This document shows positions 52,901 through 61,023 of a stretch of DNA of 64,000 nucleotides, piece by piece. Numbering within the stretch: the first letter of the stretch is position 1; each line of letters begins with the position of its first letter. The DNA is from an uncultured Clostridia bacterium. Lineage in GTDB: Bacteria; Bacillota; Clostridia; Oscillospirales; Ruminococcaceae. The stretch is from the NCBI GenBank assembly GCA_947624675.1, contig CANQLI010000002.1:186001-250000 (forward strand), in the 5' to 3' direction. The notes under the pieces were generated by a model, which did not search any database, was not told the origin of the DNA, and saw only the letters and a list, made by a program, of their open reading frames with translations. The translations under genes were made by a program, and so were the position numbers.

Positions 52901-54507
52901 GCAAACGCATTTGTTAAAATACCAGATGAAGAAGGAACGCTTGTTATTTCCTTTGCCTTAAAGTATATCTTATTTAAATGGCTGCACCCATTAAATGCAC
53001 CATTACCTATAGTTGTTACATTCTCTGGTATAACAATTTCCGTTAAAGCGCTGCAAGTTTTGAAGATGTTTTTAGGTATTTCTGTTACACCGCTCGGTAT
53101 CTCAATCTCTGTTAGCATTGAACAAGATTGAAATGCACTTTCACCTAATTTCGTTACAGTTTCCGGAATACTGATGCTTTCAAGTTTAGAGCAATAATTA
53201 AACGCATTATTTCCTATCTCTGTAAGACCTGTCGGGAGCGTAACCTTAGTAAGCTCCATCATGGAGTTACAGACATTAGAAATCGATGTTATTCCATCTT
53301 TCACCTCAACCTCTTTTATTAAGCCCTTTAAATCATAAGGTATATTTGAGTTAGAATCAGCAGCTCCAGAACCTGTTATTGTCATTTTTCCTTTTGCGTC
53401 AATTGAAAATTGTGCATCAGTTCCGCAAGAACCGCTTGCAATAGGACCAGGCTCCGGCTGTGTTTTATCTTCTCCTGATATCAGATAAACCTTTGCGTTA
53501 GGAGCGTAAAAAGTAGCCTTTGAGTATGAATCCATATCATATGTATAGATAGATCCGGCTACATCTTTCACATTATCTTTGTCAAAAGTAAATCCGCTTC
53601 CCTTTATATCTACAACTAAATTTGTATTTGTGGAGTCAACAAATAAGCTTGAACCACCTGTAACACTTTGTGCAAGCTCTACACTTACAAGATTAGGCAG
53701 ATTACTGAAAGTGTATTGTCCCAAAGATGTTATACCGTCTTCAACAACAATACTTTTAATCAAAATATTGTTGCCGTCAACACTCCATGGCCAATCAGTC
53801 GCAGAACCGTAGGCCATAAGAGTACCTGTTCCCGATATTACAAGCTTTCCGTCGCTGTAAAGTGTTGCGGTAGCATCTCCGACTCCGGCGATTTTCTCAT
53901 TGTACACCTTAACAACAGATACTTCAGCGTCATCAATATACTCCGTATTACTGTCAGTTAGTATGCCTGCATTTTTAAGAGTTGTTTCTGTTGTGCTACC
54001 TTCGTATACATGAAATGTTTTTGTTTGAGCACCTCCAAAAGAATTTGATGAAACAGATGTAATTTCCTTTGCTTTTATAATAATGTTTTTTAATTCTTCA
54101 GATGCCACACCGTTTCTACCGATTGTTGTAACATTTTCAGGAATCGTTATTTCCTCAAAATGACAACCGTTAAATGCTGATCTTCCGATTTCGGTTAGCG
54201 TATCAGGAAGTGTTACTTTCGTAAGCGAATCGTATACTTGAAATGTATAATCTCCAATTTTAGTAATGCCATCGTTTACGATTACTTCTTTTATCTGATC
54301 ACTATACCCTTTCATGTCATTATCCGCTGTTGTCTCACCTGTGCCGGATATTGTCAATACTCCGTCACTGTCAAGCGACCATGTCGCACTTGTGCCGCAG
54401 GAGCCGTTAGCTACATCCGCGCCGTACGATGTGATTGACGTGACGGCAAGTGAAGAAGCAGCAACTGCCGCTGCTAATAGTCCGCTAAGAATTCGTTTAA
54501 ATTTCAT
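49990..54507 (-). CDS. Large LRR (BspA-type)-FIVAR-dockerin surface protein
   Basis: A 1505-residue secreted protein. The signal peptide (about 1-30) is followed by three or four BspA-like leucine-rich blocks, each opening with a CGxxxxWxxxxxGVLTISGxG-type segment (about 33-175, 205-320, 360-560 and 700-1000). Between the third and fourth lies a beta-type module (about 590-690, WTGTWTRQKGLEDAGTATGG). FIVAR-like helical repeats (EAIEKAEAVNSEDYTRETYE) follow, then a carboxypeptidase-regulatory-like beta module and a C-terminal type I dockerin (GDVNGDGKITTVDVG and SGDGMITTVDVG). The second calcium loop is slightly unusual. The dockerin should attach it to a cohesin scaffold, and the LRRs probably bind partners. 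The start at 54507 has TAGGAGG upstream. Confidence 0.9.
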   Translation of the reverse strand: MKFKRILSGLLAAAVAASSLAVTSITSYGADVANGSCGTSATWSLDSDGVLTISGTGETTADNDMKGYSDQIKEVIVNDGITKIGDYTFQVYDSLTKVTLPDTLTEIGRSAFNGCHFEEITIPENVTTIGRNGVASEELKNIIIKAKEITSVSSNSFGGAQTKTFHVYEGSTTETTLKNAGILTDSNTEYIDDAEVSVVKVYNEKIAGVGDATATLYSDGKLVISGTGTLMAYGSATDWPWSVDGNNILIKSIVVEDGITSLGQYTFSNLPNLVSVELAQSVTGGSSLFVDSTNTNLVVDIKGSGFTFDKDNVKDVAGSIYTYDMDSYSKATFYAPNAKVYLISGEDKTQPEPGPIASGSCGTDAQFSIDAKGKMTITGSGAADSNSNIPYDLKGLIKEVEVKDGITSISNVCNSMMELTKVTLPTGLTEIGNNAFNYCSKLESISIPETVTKLGESAFQSCSMLTEIEIPSGVTEIPKNIFKTCSALTEIVIPENVTTIGNGAFNGCSHLNKIYFKAKEITSVPSSSGILTNAFARIASDAKYHVYKDSTTEKSLTDAGYLTADNTVYIGEEPEPDPEPSSDVYTWTGTWTRQKGLEDAGTATGGMTVANAGGGWQMVVKNVDISKMVQPVLVAECTQNQIQVWKGEGAVSANLITNGTDPGVEIALEDKTSTAFTLSLTNTGSITSIKIYDAAYKEPVVEQKCGENVTWTFDEKTGVLTISGQGPMYELGIEKPDADKWDYYKHKDDIKEVVVNDGVTTIGKSAFREYTNITKVTLPSTLTLIDNYAFYLVPLDINIPESVTDIGNDAFNGTKVSSVTLKEGMTLGGQAFANCTMLTTLTIPKGINYGYVNDGRGHWSSQQFAWCTALETVVIEGGGNDIHAGSSNAIKNVIAKGMFFGCSSLNTVTIKDAETIEEEAFYNCSALKTVTINGSSLKTVERTAFKGCTKLETITIDSEILESVEKANESYSSFDMTNKPTFKFKEGSKTETTLDEAGYLVSSADMTKLNEAIEKAEAVNSEDYTRETYEAVAKALDKAREVLGNYKSTQDDVDAAAKALEEAIAALEEMPEPPTDADPEVDPAAEPFIKVYPSTGAIANSATLLKGKADKGIAGAVKVRVTFDCASDVSYNTNASIELNAEVNGTNSYEKFMGTDKSYKNGAKGYIVSLPLKYTINSGESVDITAFTYSWTNAKDYVYGITRIEYLGADGSILRTVIANPDDLDTAALEAVIAEGSALIEEHSDDYTRDTRVKLASAILTATQILEGAKYGEVTQSEIDDAAETVRYHIDNLVKVEKPVDFTALNDAISKAEAIKPDGYTADSYAALTSAIEEAKKVAANTSATQEQVYAAAHAIDDAVAALVSIDGGLTGTVTTPGTDAAVTVTVTNLDGEVVAEATANGTEYTISGLDDGDYVVWFTAEGCAARSYEVTVTGGNAAVDAELHIYGDVNGDGKITTVDVGLANAHAKGVKSLDDYDFAVAEMSGDGMITTVDVGIINSAAKAL

Positions 54508-54736
54508 AAAAAATAGACCTCCTAAAGATAAGATTTTAAGTATGTTACACGAACTTACAGTATTCATTATAAAGAAAAAAATTTGTCCGTCAATCGTTTT
54601 GGCACAAAGGAAGAAATTACAGCACGAAACGAAAAGTTGTTCATTTTTTGTTCACTAATTCGGCACGAATATATATTATAATGATATTGTCGGCAAATTT
54701 CGACACATATGTGTAATATTGATTTAGGAGGAAAAG

Positions 54737-55468
54737 ATGTATAGAGTAGCAATTTTGGATGACAGTCCGGAAGATTCTGAGGAGATATTATATCATCTCA
54801 ACAATTCATTCCGCGAAATTCAGGTAGAGATCAAGGCAAGCTGTTTCACAAAGAGCGAAGATTTTTTTATAGCGCTCAAGGATAATGAGTTTGATGTATT
54901 GTTCTTAGACATAGTAATGCCGGAGCAAAACGGATTTGATATAGCAAAAAAGCTTCGGGAAATGAAAAACGAGCTATACATAATATTTGTAACATACCAC
55001 AATGATCTGGTATACGAATCGTTTGACTACACGCCGTTTCAGTTTTTGACAAAGGACGATTTATATAAAGAAACATATCTTTTGAAGAAGACGGTAATGC
55101 GGCTTATAGAGCATAAAAAGAAAGATGTGATATTTGAGTTATTTGACGACAGTAAAGACACATTTGAGGTATCATCCCGAGAGATATACTATATAGAGAA
55201 CGACAAGCACTATCTAAACTATTACACGAGTATATCTGAGCGTCCGCTGCGGGAGCGTGCGAACATAAGCGAGCGGGAGGAATACTTAAAGAGCTTAGAC
55301 ATAGTAAGGATACACCGCAAGTATCTGGTAAATGTAAAGTCGATAAGGCTGCTTGACAATCAATACGATCAGGTAATACTTAAAAACGGAACAAAGCTGC
55401 CGATTTCGAGGACATACAAAAAGCAAACAGAGATGGCATACAAGATACACATACGCACAACAGTGTAA
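54737..55468 (+). CDS. LytTR response regulator (AgrA type)
   Basis: A 243-residue regulator. The receiver domain (1-120) has its phosphorylation site Asp58 in VLFLDIVMP. The C-terminal LytTR DNA-binding domain (about 135-240) shows FEVSSREIYYIENDKHYLNY, IVRIHRKYLVNVKSIRLL and LPISRTYKK. It is divergent from the large dockerin gene (230-base gap) and precedes its kinase by 14 bases. It may control surface-protein genes here; no AgrB or AgrD peptide gene is seen. Confidence 0.93.
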   Translation: MYRVAILDDSPEDSEEILYHLNNSFREIQVEIKASCFTKSEDFFIALKDNEFDVLFLDIVMPEQNGFDIAKKLREMKNELYIIFVTYHNDLVYESFDYTPFQFLTKDDLYKETYLLKKTVMRLIEHKKKDVIFELFDDSKDTFEVSSREIYYIENDKHYLNYYTSISERPLRERANISEREEYLKSLDIVRIHRKYLVNVKSIRLLDNQYDQVILKNGTKLPISRTYKKQTEMAYKIHIRTTV

Positions 55469-55482
55469 GGAGGATGTGAAAT

Positions 55483-56844
55483 ATGATTGCAGATATTTTG
55501 AGTTTTCTGTATGAATATGTATTGATAAACGGATGCTTTATGCTGACAGTAACACTGCCTTCATACGGAATTTTAGGGGCAAAGAAGGGTCGGTTTTTTA
55601 CTCCGGGAACAATAATATTTTATATTTCAGTTTGGATTGTGGCATACTTATTTTATGATATAGCAAGTACCGTTTCAGGCTTTGTTTCAATTATTGAGGG
55701 AATAGCAATAGCCCTTATCTATTCATTTATTTTCTGTAAAGGAAGCGCTTTTCAAAAATTGCTTATAAGCTTTTTAGCAAACTTAATTATGATACTGATA
55801 TCATACATAAGTATGTACACACAGACAATACTTTTCAGCGTACCTGTCGAAGAAATAATGGGAAACACGCCTACGCATTATATATCCTGTATTGTTGTAA
55901 ATGCAATATATATTTTAGCTGATTATCTGTTAATAAAGATAGTAAATAAAAAACATATCATCTCAAAAATAAAACGCACTGAACTTATAGCGATAGTTAT
56001 ATCGTTTATGATCTCTTCTATTACCTCAGCAATAGTTTTGTCGATTTTCTACAGGTACAGCGAACAGTTTACTTTCGCTGTAAAGGTGTATCTTATAGCG
56101 TGTCTGGTTGCGCTTATACTTTTCAACATTTTGCTTTATTATTTTATATACAGAATAAGCAAGCAAAACCGTATTGAGAGTGAAAACGAAATGCTTAAGA
56201 TAGAAAACGAATACCGCGAGAAGCACTATGAAGAGATAAAGGTTCAGCACGAACAGATAAGAAAGCTTCGGCACGACTCAAAATCGAGCCTTTCTGTATT
56301 GCGCTCACTTATCATCAGCGGAAAAACAGACAAAGCGATAGAATTCATAGATAAAAGTGCTGAGGAAATAGGAAAGATAAACACCTTTATAAAAACGAAC
56401 AACGATATAGTAAACGCCGTAGTAAATACAAAGCTCAGCGCAGCACAGGCAGCCGGCATAAAAGTAACAGCACTTTCAGTATCAGATTTCGGAGATATAG
56501 ACAGTTATGACTTGTGTCATCTTATAGGAAATCTTTTGGACAACGCAGTTTGTGCAGCAAAGCAAAGCGATGAAAAGGAGCTGAGCTTTAAAGCAATACA
56601 AAGCGAAAGTCGGCTGACAATTCACATTTCAAATTCTATTGATAATTCGGTCACAAAAAGCAATCCCGAGCTTTTGACAACGAAAAGCGATAAGCTTTCA
56701 CACGGCTTAGGACTTAAAATAGTCAAAGATATAGCTGACAAATACAATGCGTCAACAGACTTTTACGAGAAAGACAACGAATTTAATTTTATTATCAGTT
56801 TTGTTTTTATACCGACCCCCCCCCCGACAAACATCAAAACATAA
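55483..56844 (+). CDS. GHKL sensor histidine kinase (AgrC type)
   Basis: A 453-residue membrane kinase. The N-terminal ~225 residues hold six or seven membrane segments. The coupling helix leads to the phosphoryl site in IRKLRHDSKSSL (His about 264), then the ATPase domain with NLLDNAVCAA (N box) and HGLGLKIVKDIADKY (G box). It partners the LytTR regulator. The last residues (IPTPPPTNIKT) are encoded by a run of ten C bases (56816-56825); loss or gain of a C would extend the C-terminus into other frames. Confidence 0.92.
   Translation: MIADILSFLYEYVLINGCFMLTVTLPSYGILGAKKGRFFTPGTIIFYISVWIVAYLFYDIASTVSGFVSIIEGIAIALIYSFIFCKGSAFQKLLISFLANLIMILISYISMYTQTILFSVPVEEIMGNTPTHYISCIVVNAIYILADYLLIKIVNKKHIISKIKRTELIAIVISFMISSITSAIVLSIFYRYSEQFTFAVKVYLIACLVALILFNILLYYFIYRISKQNRIESENEMLKIENEYREKHYEEIKVQHEQIRKLRHDSKSSLSVLRSLIISGKTDKAIEFIDKSAEEIGKINTFIKTNNDIVNAVVNTKLSAAQAAGIKVTALSVSDFGDIDSYDLCHLIGNLLDNAVCAAKQSDEKELSFKAIQSESRLTIHISNSIDNSVTKSNPELLTTKSDKLSHGLGLKIVKDIADKYNASTDFYEKDNEFNFIISFVFIPTPPPTNIKT
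56816..56825. repeat. Poly-C tract (10 C) inside kinase gene
   Basis: Ten consecutive C bases in a low-GC genome, in the last codons of the kinase gene. A second tract of nine C lies at 63427-63435. Such tracts slip during replication. Confidence 0.9.
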
Positions 56845-56851
56845 CAAATTT

Positions 56852-56882
56852 CAGCAGGCTTAAAACCTGCTGTTTTGTTTTT
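56852..56882 (+). terminator. Terminator after histidine kinase
   Basis: The stem CAGCAGG/CCTGCTG (56852-56858 with 56866-56872) is followed by TTTTGTTTTT. Confidence 0.75.
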
Positions 56883-56893
56883 GAAATAAAAAA

Positions 56894-56918
56894 GGAACCG
56901 GGTAAAAGACCCGATTCC
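56894..56918 (-). terminator. Terminator after membrane-protein gene 56932-57519
   Basis: A 10-bp stem with one mismatch (56894-56903 with 56909-56918), leading into TTTTTT on the minus strand. Confidence 0.75.
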
Positions 56919-56931
56919 CTGATTTTTCAGC

Positions 56932-57519
56932 TTACTTATTCTTATTCCGCTTATAAACAAGAAGCGACTTTAAATCTACATTGTTATAGCCCATCTTAAA
57001 GAAATAATAGCATACAAGTATCATTGAAAACGGCAGTATCAAAGCTACTATAATGGAAAGCCATGTTGTATTTGCCGCGACAGCGGAAGCAACGCTTGCG
57101 TTTTTTTCAGGCGGATTAAAGTTAAGACTGAAAAGATTAAACACCGGTGCGAAAAAGGTGTTTGTAAGATAATAGACAGCGACCGTATTACCGAGTATCC
57201 TGAGCTTGCCGAGGATCAAAAAAACGATCGACAAATAACTCGGGATAACACTCACAAGACCTATTGTAAAGCCATAGCTTTCACATTCCGGCAAACCGTG
57301 AAAATTCACCTGAGAGCGCAAAAAGCTTCCCTGCTTCATAGCATAGTCAGCGAGAAGCATCAGCATCACCAAAAGCTCGCATATTCCAAAAACTATATTA
57401 TTTATAAGCCAGTAGGAACGATAAAAAACCATATAGAACAAAAGAAGTACAAGGCACATAAAGTCAGCTGTCAAAACCTTTAATAAAACTTTAAGTGCGC
57501 TCTTTTTTTTAACATCCAT
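56932..57519 (-). CDS. Hypothetical multi-pass membrane protein
   Basis: A 195-residue protein with five probable membrane segments (about 10-32, 37-58, 78-103, 113-135, 150-178) between a basic start (MDVKKKSALK) and a basic end (LLVYKRNKNK). Several segments carry Cys, Tyr and Phe but no clear motif. I do not recognise a family. It is convergent with the kinase gene, and GGAGGA lies before the ATG. Confidence 0.7.
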   Translation of the reverse strand: MDVKKKSALKVLLKVLTADFMCLVLLLFYMVFYRSYWLINNIVFGICELLVMLMLLADYAMKQGSFLRSQVNFHGLPECESYGFTIGLVSVIPSYLSIVFLILGKLRILGNTVAVYYLTNTFFAPVFNLFSLNFNPPEKNASVASAVAANTTWLSIIVALILPFSMILVCYYFFKMGYNNVDLKSLLVYKRNKNK

Positions 57520-57695
57520 AATTTTCCTCCGTTATGTCTTTATTAAAACAATAATTTGTCAATCATTATCTAACCTAATCATTATACACGATTTTTCAAA
57601 TAAATACAATATAATTTCAAAAGATTTTATTTGATAGCCTTTATTTTTGTCGGGAAAAATATTATTACCGAAAAAATAAAAAAGAGGTGATTATA

Positions 57696-57911
57696 ATGGA
57701 CAAAGAGAAAAATTTAAGGCGTTTTCCGAGACATACAAGAGAGGTCCACTTCGATTCAGATGTAAAGATTTACGACCCCGACAACATAACTCCGGCTTAT
57801 CAAACGTATGTAATAACCGACAACTACACTGCTAAAAACGGAAGAGTATACAACCGTGACGATGAAAATATAAAGCTTTCAAAGCACTGGGTTGACGAAA
57901 ATCACAAATAG
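57696..57911 (+). CDS. Small protein, DUF3787-like (71 aa)
   Basis: A 71-residue protein starting MDKEKNLRRFPRHTREVHFD. The C-terminal SKHWVDENHK matches the xxWVDxNxK ending common in the DUF3787 group of clostridial small proteins, and the central polar stretch also fits. Function unknown; spore association has been guessed from distribution but is not shown. GAGGTG lies 7 bases before the ATG at 57696. It is followed by the SDR gene after 40 bases. Confidence 0.65.
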   Translation: MDKEKNLRRFPRHTREVHFDSDVKIYDPDNITPAYQTYVITDNYTAKNGRVYNRDDENIKLSKHWVDENHK

Positions 57912-57951
57912 AGGTAAAATATCTTTAAGACATCAAAGGAGTTTTAAAGAT

Positions 57952-58671
57952 ATGAAAACAGCAGTAGTGACAGGTGCCTCAAGGGGAATTGGTTATTCGG
58001 CATCAAAAGCTTTGTCTGAAGCGGGTTACCGTGTCATAATAAACTATCTTCATTCAGAGAACAAAGCACAGGCTCTTGCCGATTCTTTGAGCAATGCCTG
58101 CATATTTAAAGCAGATGTTTCCGATGAAGATGAAGTAAGGGAAATGTTTGACTTTGTAAGGAAACGGTTTGGCGGTACCGATATACTTGTTAATAATGCA
58201 GGTGTGAGCCATATAGGTGTTTTTCAGCTAATGAGCGATAAGGAAATAAACAGAGTGCTGGATATAAATTTAAAAGGCGCGATTTTCTGCACAAAATATG
58301 CTCTGCCGGATATGATAAAGAAGCAAAGCGGCATTATTATAAATATTGGTTCTGTATGGGGAGAAGTCGGCGCTTCCTGCGAGGTAGTCTATTCGGCATC
58401 AAAAGCCGGAATAATAGGCTTTACAAAAGCTCTTTCAAAAGAAGTAGGAATGAGCGGAATAAGAGTGAACTGCATAAGCCCCGGTGTAATCGACACGGAT
58501 ATGAACAAGTCACTTGACAGCGAAGTCCTATCCGATTTAAAACAGGATATACCGCTTAAACGAATAGGAAGCGCTAAAGAAGTTTCATCGGTAATAAAAT
58601 TTCTGGCAAGTGAAGACTCCTCATATTTAAACGGAGTTACGATAAGCGTAAATGGCGGAATGATAATGTAA
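57952..58671 (+). CDS. Short-chain dehydrogenase/reductase, FabG-like
   Basis: A 240-residue SDR (239 plus start) with the NADPH motif TGASRGIG (7-14), NNAGVSH, catalytic Ser134, Tyr147 and Lys151 (YSASK), and the PGVIDTDM substrate region. It is closest in style to 3-oxoacyl-ACP reductase, but no other fatty-acid gene is near, so the substrate is open. AAAGGAG lies before the ATG at 57952, and the terminator at 58681 follows the stop directly. Confidence 0.9.
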   Translation: MKTAVVTGASRGIGYSASKALSEAGYRVIINYLHSENKAQALADSLSNACIFKADVSDEDEVREMFDFVRKRFGGTDILVNNAGVSHIGVFQLMSDKEINRVLDINLKGAIFCTKYALPDMIKKQSGIIINIGSVWGEVGASCEVVYSASKAGIIGFTKALSKEVGMSGIRVNCISPGVIDTDMNKSLDSEVLSDLKQDIPLKRIGSAKEVSSVIKFLASEDSSYLNGVTISVNGGMIM

Positions 58672-58680
58672 TAAACGAAA

Positions 58681-58710
58681 AAGCGGCAAGCAAAAATCTG
58701 CTTGCCGCTT
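58681..58710. terminator. Bidirectional terminator between fabG-like and LRR-FIVAR genes
   Basis: A perfect 12-bp stem (58681-58692 with 58699-58710) with a 6-base loop. It has an A-run before it (minus direction) and lies 10 bases after the SDR stop. Confidence 0.85.
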
Positions 58711-58742
58711 CTCCGTATGTGTAACATGATTCTGAAGAAATC

Positions 58743-60977
58743 TTACTTATTTCTCTTCTTTAACGCAACTAAGCCAATAGCTGCCGCTGCCATAAACGCT
58801 GACAGTCCTACCGCTGTCTGTGCTCCCGTATTTACCGGCTTATCTGTAGCTACCGCTCCTACGCCCGTATTGTTTCCTGACGGTGCCGTAGTTGACGGTG
58901 CTGTGGTCGATGGCGCTTCAGTTGCTGACGCTGCATCGGTAGGAGCTTCTGTTGGTTTCTCTGATGATCCATCAGTCGGAACTTCTGTTGGTTCATCCGA
59001 CGGTTCATCAGTTGAGGCTTCCGTTGGCTCCTCTGTCAATTCATCGGTCGGAGTCTCTGTTGGCTCCTCTGTCAGTTCATCAGTCGGAGCTTCTGTTGGT
59101 TCCTCTGTCGGTTCATCAGTCGGAGCTTCTGTTGGTTCCTCTGTCGGTTCTTCGGTAGGCTTTTCTACTAGAGCCGCTATCGCGTCTTCTATTGCCTTCG
59201 CATATCCGTCTACTATATCCTGTTCGGTGATGTTCTTAGTCCTGTCTACTGCTTCTACTGCCGCTGTAACTGCCGTAGCAGTTTCTTCTGTGTATACACT
59301 CATATTAACAGGTACTTTTTGAATTGCCTGGTCTACCGCCGTGTAATCTGCCGACTTGTATGATAGTGTTTCTATTGCATTCCTTAAAGCCTGCTCAGCC
59401 TCTTCAACATCAGCCTTTGCCGCATTGTCAGGATCAGCGATCAGTGTGTTTGCCGCCACAATTTTTTGACTTAAAGCGCTCCAAGTCTCATCTGTATAAT
59501 TTGCCTCGACAAGTTCCTTCGTCGAGTCGATCAAAGCATTAAGCGCTGTTAAATCGCCTTTTTCTACTAAATTATCAGTAACACTACTTAAAACAGTTGC
59601 CGCGTTATCAACTATGCTCTGCCTGTCAGCTATGATGTTGCCCTCTTCGTCTTCAACACGACCTACCTGATAATCAAATACCCTTCTTACCTCATCTAAT
59701 GAATTTTTGGTGTACGGTGAGTTTTCATCATTGAGAATATCCAATACAGCCTGCTTAGCTTCGTTGTATTTTTCAAGTGCTAAATCAGCCTTTTTCTCAA
59801 CAAGCTTTCCTTTTGCCTGATTTATTTCCGCCAAAACCGCTTCTATCTGCTCATTGGTTATATCGTCATATTTATTATTTAACTCTTTAGCTTTATCAAT
59901 CGCTGCCTGATATGCTACATATGATTCTGCGGTGTATTTTTCACTGGGCTCTGCAAGATTTATTGCTACAATTAATTCTTGCGTATGATCATTATCAGCC
60001 TTTTTCTTTAATCCCGTTTCTGCAAGTCCTGTTTCATCAATCGCGCTTGCTATTTCAAGAGCCGTCTTCGCTTTAGTCAGCTCATCCTTATCAGCAGGGT
60101 CTTTTTTGTATGCCGTTTCCGCTTCTTCAATAGCCTTAGTGAGTGCTGCCACAGATGAAACTGTGTATGCCGCTTTATTAATATTATTAGCACTTGTTAT
60201 TGCATCATTAAGCTCTTTCTTTAGCCCATCAATAACCGTTACAAGCTGTTTAACAGCGTCCTCGATACCCTTTGTCGCAGTCTGTATATCGTCCGCCGTT
60301 GCGTCGCTCTTAGCTGCTGCTTCCTCTGCCGCTGAAAGTGCTTTGCTTAAAACGGCATATGATTCAGGCGTATATTCTTCCTGCTTATATTGATTCTTAG
60401 TTGTCTCAATATATTGCCTTAATGTTTCCTTAAGCCCTTCTGTGCTTACCTTTAATTCTACTGTTGCCGGTTCTTTGATCCTTGCTGAAACCAGATCCCT
60501 TGAATTAGTATCATACACATAAATCTTTCCTACTACACCATCAAATGGCTTTGTCGCATTAACACTAGTGAGTTGTCCTTTAATATCAATAACTAAGTCA
60601 GGATTGCTGCATCCACTAAATGCATTAGCACCAATAGTAGTAACCGAACTCGGAACCTCTATATATGTAACATTAGTAAGATCCCAAAAGTTTCTTACTA
60701 ATGTTATGCCATCACTGACAATTATCTTTTTAATACTGCTTGCGTCACATGTTCCGCTCTTCCAAGGAAGTTTAGTTTTAGAAACGGTTGACATCTGACC
60801 TTCTCCGGTAACTGTAAGTGTGCCTTCATCATCTAATACACAAGTCATATTACCTAATGCAAAGGTTTGACTCTCGGCGCTTACAGATATCGCACCTGCG
60901 ATTGATGATACTGCAATAAAAGCAGATAATGCTATTGTCAGTACCTTTCGTATTTTTTTGCTAAAAAATCTGTTCAT
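58743..60977 (-). CDS. LRR-FIVAR surface protein with C-terminal sorting-type signal
   Basis: A 744-residue secreted protein. The signal peptide (about 1-37) is followed by a short BspA-type LRR block (about 38-165), then a long helical part (about 170-640) built of FIVAR-like repeats (LNDAITSANNINKAAYTVSS style units). Then comes a Pro/Thr/Glu repeat region (about 645-705) and an end with KPVNTGAQ, a hydrophobic segment and ALKKRNK. That ending has the sorting-signal shape but VNTG in place of LPxTG. It likely stands out from the wall on the long helical and PTE-rich stalk. AGGAGG lies before the ATG at 60977. It follows the dockerin gene upstream by 46 bases. Confidence 0.87.
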   Translation of the reverse strand: MNRFFSKKIRKVLTIALSAFIAVSSIAGAISVSAESQTFALGNMTCVLDDEGTLTVTGEGQMSTVSKTKLPWKSGTCDASSIKKIIVSDGITLVRNFWDLTNVTYIEVPSSVTTIGANAFSGCSNPDLVIDIKGQLTSVNATKPFDGVVGKIYVYDTNSRDLVSARIKEPATVELKVSTEGLKETLRQYIETTKNQYKQEEYTPESYAVLSKALSAAEEAAAKSDATADDIQTATKGIEDAVKQLVTVIDGLKKELNDAITSANNINKAAYTVSSVAALTKAIEEAETAYKKDPADKDELTKAKTALEIASAIDETGLAETGLKKKADNDHTQELIVAINLAEPSEKYTAESYVAYQAAIDKAKELNNKYDDITNEQIEAVLAEINQAKGKLVEKKADLALEKYNEAKQAVLDILNDENSPYTKNSLDEVRRVFDYQVGRVEDEEGNIIADRQSIVDNAATVLSSVTDNLVEKGDLTALNALIDSTKELVEANYTDETWSALSQKIVAANTLIADPDNAAKADVEEAEQALRNAIETLSYKSADYTAVDQAIQKVPVNMSVYTEETATAVTAAVEAVDRTKNITEQDIVDGYAKAIEDAIAALVEKPTEEPTEEPTEAPTDEPTEEPTEAPTDELTEEPTETPTDELTEEPTEASTDEPSDEPTEVPTDGSSEKPTEAPTDAASATEAPSTTAPSTTAPSGNNTGVGAVATDKPVNTGAQTAVGLSAFMAAAAIGLVALKKRNK
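58953..59166. repeat. Tandem repeat coding Pro-Thr-Glu stalk
   Basis: About six imperfect copies of a 36-base unit that codes for EPTEAPTDEPTE-type repeats. Unit sequences are close enough for slippage, so copy number may vary between strains. Confidence 0.8.
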
Positions 60978-61023
60978 TTTCTTTTTCCTCCTAATTTTTG
61001 ATTTATAAAATTTTTTATTACCA

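Noticed and set aside
54508-54736. LytTR binding repeats in the divergent region between the large dockerin gene and the regulator
   Set aside because: A TATAAT box and several AT-rich words are present, but no clear pair of LytTR-type direct repeats could be set out by eye.
58930-59170. Long plus-strand frame rich in Ser/Val/Gly opposite the Pro-Thr-Glu stalk
   Set aside because: It is the antisense shadow of a tandem repeat; the minus-strand frame has the signal peptide, domains and ribosome site.
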